Below, piece after piece: positions 57,191-64,000 of a DNA stretch of 64,000 nt; within the stretch, counting starts at the first letter, position 1, and each line of letters opens with the position of its first letter. Made by a program: the position numbers and the translations under genes. This DNA comes from Sclerodactyla briareus (taxonomy: Eukaryota; Echinodermata; Holothuroidea; Dendrochirotida; Sclerodactylidae), in contig JAODTK010000510.1 of NCBI GenBank assembly GCA_026419785.1, positions 62,001 through 126,000 of the forward strand, read 5' to 3'. The notes below the pieces were generated by a model. That model was not told the origin of the DNA. It saw only the letters and a program-made list of their open reading frames with translations, and did no database searches.

Positions 57191-60100
57191 TGCAAGCAAA
57201 CCTGAGAATTAATTAGCCTATTGGTGTCAATTTTTCCTTAATATCATGTACTCCCATAACTAGTGCTTTTGAAGTAAACGTACTCGACTATTGTGGGTGA
57301 TATGTCAAAGTTTACTGGTGACACGACTGCACGAAGTTTGCAGCTTCTTGCATCATGTACTGTCACTGCCGTATATTAATGCGAAAAAAGGTCTGAAATT
57401 GACATATATTCACCTCCTCTTGAACACACATTTGGGAACACTAATATCAGCACCTTGCCATAAATCATGAACGTACATCCAAATCACCTCATGCAGTCAT
57501 AATGTCAATATAGATCCCTACACATTACGCTTGCTGAGTGAATTTTTTTTTTCCTCTGTTCACGTCATAAGCACACGCTAACGTATCACTCGTAATCGTA
57601 ACGCGGAACATCTCTCAGTATATTATTTTTTTCCGCAAAAAAGAGAATGAACGTGCTCTACCAACCTTCACACATTCCATTACTTACATAAACGCTGAAT
57701 CCGAAACGCCACCAAGGGCTGCATTTCTCGGTTTAAAAACATAAATTGAGATCACTGACTCGATCAATTAGCATTTCGCAGACATCATCTCGACGAACAC
57801 AAACACTTGTGGAAATCTGCGGAATTCCTTCGCCTGGCAAGCTACAAAGTATCATTTCCTCAATTCGCGTACGCCGCACTGCTGGGAAATACAGTTCCAC
57901 TACGACGTATACGTCATAGTACCGTAATGCCCGCGCCTCCGCTGCACGACATCCAACTGGGCCCAGTCCCAACTTAGAGTGAATGTAGATCGAAGAATCA
58001 TCGCACCTACACTTATGAATATTGGATAGAACATACCTGGAACGTCACTGAGTATTAATATGCAGTTTACTTTATCATGACTCATGTTTGCCCTATGTGA
58101 TTACAATGAATATACACTTTCGCATTGACTTTGAATTGAGCAGGTATTTTTCTTTCCAGGTCATGTTCTAAAGACAATTGCGTATAGTCGTTTGTCCTCA
58201 TTTCCCACTGTCTCATCAAACTGAAATTCAGTTGTTGTGGATGGATTTTCTTCTGTTTGGCACTGACCATCGACGTAGACTAGGAACTGCATATTAAACG
58301 TAACAGAAATGCAACACTTACGTATGCCCTTGACAAGGGTGGAACTAGTCCCGGACCAGCCATCTCCGCTCAGGCAAACTTAAACGTATAACCGATACGA
58401 AACTTATATTGTGATAACTAGAGAAACGTTGTATTACGTCTCATAGCGTACTGCCATGATTAGCGGGTTTACGCTAATAATTAGGCGACTGTGTAGGTTG
58501 GTGGGTGGTTTCCATAGGCACCCACTCATACCTGGAATTGAACATTTTGGGTCCAGTATGCATTGCTCTTGATATCATCAGCGTCTACCTTTTTTGTGGC
58601 ACCCACTCATTACATGGAATAAACCTTACGGTGGTCGACTACTTTATCACATGGTCTTACAACAAACAGTGATCACACGATTCGCAACAACCCTCACTTC
58701 GTCCGAGACCCCGAAAATGACATCGTGACAGCGGAAAGTAAGATCGATGAGGCGCTTTAGAGGATCGATGATCGATAGTGAACCGTGGTCTTAACTAGCT
58801 GCAAACTCTGGCCATGATAATGTCTATGAGCGATTGACTCTAACTTATATGAAGACAAAATGAGGGACCAGGACCATGCAGATTTGCTGAGTTCGTCATG
58901 CGCATGTCCGAAAGCGAAGCTTCCTCAAACCCATGCAATTTAATTCGGCTAAAACGCCCTCGATTGCATTAAGTAAGGATATCTTAATGATTTGTCATCA
59001 GAGTACAATGTTCACGTAGAAGCAACTCCTCATAAATATGTTGGGAATGTTAAAACAACTCATATATTGTTCATGAAATTGAGACAAGTTAGCTTCATTA
59101 GCAGTTGAAATGAGAATGTTTACATTTTCAGAGGGCTACTCACGACTACCCCTTTCTGCTGGATTGTCCATAGATTTTTTTCATTCAATGTCGTGCGTCT
59201 GAGCAGTGTTCGGAATTGTCCGGCTGGAAATTGTCATTTCGCGCGCGTTCCACCAGTGGTTCCAGCAGTTTCCCGAAAGCCTATGGATAACTTTGTCGCC
59301 TAGTTAATTTGTAACACAAAGGTTTGCAGCTGTGAGAGCAAGACACCAATGAAGCAACTGGTATCGGATTATTTGTTAAAGATGGAAAGATACATGTGGA
59401 ATAACAAGGCTCATAGTGCATACCATGCAGGCAGATGGACCATACCCCCACCCCCAACCAACTCAGAATGTCCCAGTCCAAAAAAAAATTGGAAAGAAAA
59501 ATCTTTTCTAATAGAAGAATGAACCCCAAAAGCGGGAAACCGTGGAGAATGAAGGTGAAAAGATTGAGGAATGGGACCAGCAACATCATTATCATGGGAG
59601 TTCAAAAGACTACGCTAAGGCACTTTCTATTGGATAGAGTACCGATTGGCAACACTGTTGCCAAACGCAGTCAAGTCTTCCTCTTTGGCAAAGTTAGCTG
59701 CCAGTTATCGAAACGTCTGCAAGTAGTAGATTTTTATCTAACCCAGCTTCCCATGCAATGTTACCTCACCTTCGGCCTAATGCTTCTGTGTGTGGTGACT
59801 CAACTCGGTATAAAAGAGGGGTGAAAGAGATTTTCACTAGTTCTAGTCGGATAAGAATGGAAGCTACTATTCGATGCAAAATACAAACTGGAACTGTCCT
59901 GAAAGAAAGGCGTGAAACTAGAAAACGAAACGGTTCGTCCAGCAAACGTGATTTCACCCGACCCCTCTCTTAATAAGTCATGGGTCCCCCTCAATATTCG
60001 AGAAGATCATCAGGCTTAAGACGTTTGTTACAAGAACAATAATAGATTGGCATGAGAGCCATCAAGTGAGTTGCAATTCATTGATAGAATTTATTTCTTT

Positions 60101-60689
60101 GTAAAAATGATTGAGGTGAGAAGGACAAACGATGCCCCATATCAGACAAAAAAAAATTAGTTGATGTGTGTAAACGTACTCAAGTCCAATTTTACCATTT
60201 AACAAGTCGTAAAAATGCATGACTGTTTTGTTGAATTGGAACTATTTGATTGCCATTTTTTTGAGAAGTTGAGATACCAATGTCACGAGGATATCATGGT
60301 AACAATATGATGGAAACGTTAGTAACTTGTAGGGTCTACAATAGGAGCATGGGAACTTCAGAACTGGACGGGGAATAACGTGGCACTCGTTCCAAACATT
60401 TCCCTGGATCATCCGTACCGCTCACATCCCACCGAACATATATATGACTCCCCCTACTCCACTACTCTGCTAACTCGTAGTCCAACACACCTACCCCTGA
60501 CAGTGTACACTCACACGGGGCTCCCGCCTAATTACCGATTTAAACCTGGTCTACATAGTTAAACAGGGGGCCACATCTAACCTTTTCTGCTGCTATAACA
60601 GCTGGTGGGATACAAACAGAGCCAGTAATACCGAAATATTCGTAGGGCTGGCGAACTATTGGAACTTATGGTACTCTCACACAGTCAAT
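57191..60689. other. No recognised gene; weak exon candidates at 57.7-58.3 kb
   Basis: On the minus strand, a 92-codon stretch ending with a stop near 57733 follows a CAG acceptor-like site. The neighbouring frame 58270-58082 is also open. These are unassigned. Plus frames at 59435-59824 (129 codons, basic) and 59758-59973 overlap minus frames and show no domain. A short (CACCC)-like patch occurs at 59445. Confidence 0.35.
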
Positions 60690-61110
60690 AAGTCCCGTAT
60701 TTCGTCCAGAATGGTACATACGGGATGTTGGACGATTCGGGACAGTTCTGGACGATACGGGATATTATTGCGGTGGTAATTCGGGAGCAAGTGATGTGTG
60801 AAAAGGTGTAGATTTTGTGAACATTGTCCAGAAGAACCGTCGCGTGATTTAGTTAGGACCTCTCGGGAAAATTCGGACAGGACTGTTCGGGACTATTCGG
60901 TACTATTCTCGAATATTCGGGCCAAATCGTGGCCATTCGGGAACTATATTATTCCCGAATAGCCCCGGCGGCGTCCAAATAGTCCAGTGTATCAGTCCCC
61001 GATCGCCTCGTAATAGTCCCGCATCCTGCCCGCATGGCCCCGTATACTCTCGGACTGCCCCGTACACTAACGGAAAGTACGGTACAATCGGATATTTTAC
61101 TATACGAGCC
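60690..61110. repeat. Inverted field of CGGGA/TATTCGGG motifs around a hairpin
   Basis: From 60.69 to 60.95 kb, CGGGA-type motifs read on the plus strand (TACGGGAT, ATTCGGGACAG, GGGACTATTCGG, GAATATTCGGGCC). From 60.95 to 61.11 kb the complements occur (CCCGAATAGCCCC, AATAGTCCCGCAT, GGCCCCGTATAC). The centre is a perfect hairpin ATTCGGGAA-CTATATTA-TTCCCGAAT near 60934-60959. No coding role was seen. Confidence 0.65.
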
Positions 61111-64000
61111 GATACGGGCCAGCTTTCGGTACCACTCCAGAATCGCCTGGAAAGTACCTCGAATAGTACTATGGTCTGAATACGCGACTATAATTGACTG
61201 TGACTAGCTTGTTCAAGCCGCATTGCAAAACGATCGCATGCATGTGCCCACGTAAAAGCGCTAGAGAAGCTGCCAGCCTTACACAATAATACATTTGGCA
61301 CACTTAAGAGAAATCTATTTAGGCTCCGTCGTTCTTGTGATATCGATGTTCCAGATACCAATCACGTGATACGTCTCGACTGAATAATCTGCGTTTCCCG
61401 CCAATAACCTCTAAATCTAAATTTCAACAAGATTAGGACAGTCGAGGGTTATTGCATTCGGCAAAGAGACTGGTGAACGAACATTATCCGTAGTATTGTG
61501 AAATGTTTTGGGTGTTGGTCTGATGCGCCCTGAGTTTGGGGTCAACGAAAAATTAAACACAGTTTGATTTCATGTGCATGTCTAAAAACAGTAATATGCA
61601 GGGAGTGATTAGACGTTACCATCAACGTCTGTGAAAAACCTACCAAAGTTATAGTAGTAGAGAGCATCGTGCTCTAATTAGAGCTACATCCTGCCAGACT
61701 GTCCTTCATTGTTCAGTACTGTTAGCACACAATAGCATTTGAGTTTCGCGGATTGAAAGCCCGAATCTATACAACGGAGAACTGAACTAAAGTGAAATAC
61801 ATCACAATGTGATGAATCGAAGCAGGAAATTGACCACCAATGACAGAGGAAATATAAGAAATAATCTGATAGGAGAAGCGGCAGAACTGTTGAAAATCGT
61901 GGTGCTTGTCGTAACATTCGTCAAGTCCCCTAATCAACACATGGGCGTTCCCACACTGTATGTCAAACATAACCTAACAGAACCAGTTCGAAAGAAGCAA
62001 CCTTCCGTCTCGTCCACTCCGTCGCTGTCTTGGTATAATCCACTGACCAGACAGGATTATTTTCTTGTTGGTTTCATGCAATTTACACCAGGGCAACTGA
62101 GGGTAAACGTCACTAGTGTTGTCGAGAAATTACTTTGTCTTTTTTCCAGTATCTGGTGGGGCAGAATTTCCGCACGTATTTGATAGCCTTCGGGGACATG
62201 GACACTCCTCTTAAATTTGCTGCCACGTACGACCTAGTTTACTTTATTGGTTGACATTGAAACAAAGTATCGATAGACGAGAATCGACCATACTATTATG
62301 GAACGATCAAACAGATCTTGTAGCAGTAAATTTCTGGTTATTGATTGATAGCTCTGAGAAAAGAATTCTGGAGAGATATATGCGAATATATATGGGAAGT
62401 CCGCATATGGTATAAATTATGACATTTCAAAATTTTAAAGTTACCGCTCACTAAATAGGTTTTTGCTATGCCATATATTACACATCGTACTGTTCTCCGA
62501 ATGATATCAATGTTTTCTAGTATGAGGCGTTGAACAGCAGATATGTTTTTTATGCATCACTTTTGGTGGCTCGTTTACACATGAAAAGTTGATACCTTAT
62601 TCACAACAATATTCACTCTGAGATAGTGTGCTCACAGTTTTTTTGTGCATTCCGCATGCTTGTTAGTTCATTGGTACATCTGAAATCTATACCAACAAAT
62701 TCCGCTGGGAAGAAAAATATACTAGTACCGAGTGGGTGCCACAGTTGGTAGAGGGACTTTAAAAATGGTACCTGTTGCCTCTCGCTGGACTCAACACAAG
62801 GGATTGGAGCAGGGACATACGAGGATTCGCAGCTGACAATAAGGTGCAGTACCCAGGTCTGTATCCTTTCTGGGCCTTGAATATGTTCGATCCTCTGCTC
62901 GGCAAGTACACCATACAAAAAATGTATATACCATATTTTGAACAGGTAAATATATTCAAACGTGTTTTTGACATCCCATTCACGAACAATTGCTATATAC
63001 ACAACAATTAGTCTTGTCGGAGTATTTCAAACAGCACTTGGAAAGTCAAGTCATTACAACAATCCAGGTTTATATCTTCTGGAACGGCTGAAGCTCAATT
63101 TTTTGCCTCTGCTTCTGATGGAGGTTGGTGTTGTTTGGTATTTGCCATGTTACTATTGTTGTCTCCTTGCCTATGGACGACTCCTATTGTTGAATGAATC
63201 TATCCTAAATTATCTTCGCCCGATCCTGCCAATTGAAATGGGATCTAATATTGTAAATCAACAAGCAAATGAAACAATTAACTTCTGTCTGATCTGATAC
63301 CTTATAGAATGGTGAATAGCGCTCTTCTGAATTTAAGTCATTCCTACTAAATAACAGTTAACCACTTTGCACAGCGTAAACTCTCCCATTGACAACTGTT
63401 CAACGTTTGCACTGTGTTGCTAGCTTGTACAAATCTTCCTTCCCTACTCAACTGTGTCTCGAGGTGTTGATTGTGCAATGTGGCATTTACGATGATGATT
63501 AATGATTGCCGAGTTTCTGTTCAGCATTCTATACGGAACCCTTTGCAGAATCTAATTTTAGTAATACTAGGGTAACAAAACCAGGCCCAGATTTTCCCCC
63601 AAAACATCGCTACTGACAACCCCGATTATTCGTCATTTAGGTGAACCTCTATATATCACTTCTAAATCGAAAAAGCATCATACGACGTCCACTAATCCTT
63701 TCCATTGCCCCATCGATCGGAGCTGCAGTGAATGTTGAAGAACACTTGGCATCATACCAGCTAATACATTGTACGTATTTTCAAGGCGCAGAACTCGAAA
63801 ACTTGGAACGTGGAATTACAGTGGTAAATAAGAGTAATGTCCTTCACCTAGATTTACTGTTTTTGTAACTGGCTAGGATTCACGGTAAAATGATTTTTGA
63901 TGGTCATCCTTGGGGAATGAAGAGCAAAAGTGATGAATGTGCAGAATACTGTGAAAATCTAAATATCTGCATGCGAAAATTATGTCATAGAGTCAAGGTA
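61111..64000. other. No recognised gene
   Basis: Frames at 61809-62183 plus (124 codons), 62613-63002 minus (129 codons) and 62962-63297 plus (111 codons) are the largest. They overlap others in opposite directions and carry no motif that I recognise. The interval 62760-62960 has a more coding-like codon look on both strands but cannot be assigned. Confidence 0.4.

Noticed and set aside
58082-58270. Zona pellucida-like domain fragment (KVYIHCNH)
   Set aside because: A single short resemblance without the surrounding cysteine pattern is not enough.

Overview
The window is eukaryotic nuclear DNA, AT-rich overall and dominated by decayed transposable elements, simple repeats and long stretches with no recognisable gene. 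There is no prokaryotic-type operon structure. Coding exons are short, split by introns with GT/AG borders, and the only conserved cellular genes seen are a class A (rhodopsin-family) G-protein-coupled receptor and an intronless fragment of a BLM/RecQ helicase. PHD-containing CR1-type LINEs, one of them with a 2A-like DVELNPGP motif, plus TAA-tailed LINEs and a TIR-bearing MITE, suggest a marine invertebrate deuterostome (sea urchin or other echinoderm, hemichordate or amphioxus). This assignment is inferred from element types only; no species can be named.

Layout. 1-8.8 kb: mostly unassigned DNA with a 52-bp tandem repeat (2.8 kb) and a diverged repeat pair (3.1 and 7.4 kb). 8.8-12.4 kb, minus strand: two exons of the receptor, covering TM2-TM3 and ICL2 through the C-terminal tail. 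The TM1 exon was not found. The reading frame is broken four times, each break explained by one missing base. 12.6-28 kb: a 118-bp tandem duplication, an AT microsatellite next to telomere-like TTAGGG repeats, a 386-bp MITE (20.0-20.4 kb), a decayed ~140-bp satellite (21.4-22.1 kb) and a G-run-rich repeat (26.5 kb). 28.2-29.4 kb: a GC-rich minisatellite with ~396-bp higher-order periodicity. It creates long open frames on both strands that are probably not genes. 29.96-30.7 kb: BLM helicase retropseudogene. 31.45 kb: a reverse transcriptase scrap.

36.7-46.2 kb, all on the minus strand: three decayed LINEs. They are a near full-length CR1-type element (PHD, endonuclease, RT, TAA tail), an R2/NeSL-like polyprotein relic directly upstream of it, and a CR1-type element with a 2A-like motif, PHD finger, endonuclease and the start of RT. 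48.9-53.6 kb: diverged local duplications, one of which (649 bp) was later split by a plus-strand LINE 3' end. 54.4-55.5 kb: another RT relic on the minus strand. 60.7-61.1 kb: a field of short CGGGA/TATTCGGG motifs arranged in opposite orientation about a central hairpin. The rest to 64 kb is unassigned.

No gene cluster or cooperating pathway is visible. The window looks like an intergenic/intronic region colonised by several generations of non-LTR retrotransposons, with one real receptor locus and one captured helicase retrocopy.
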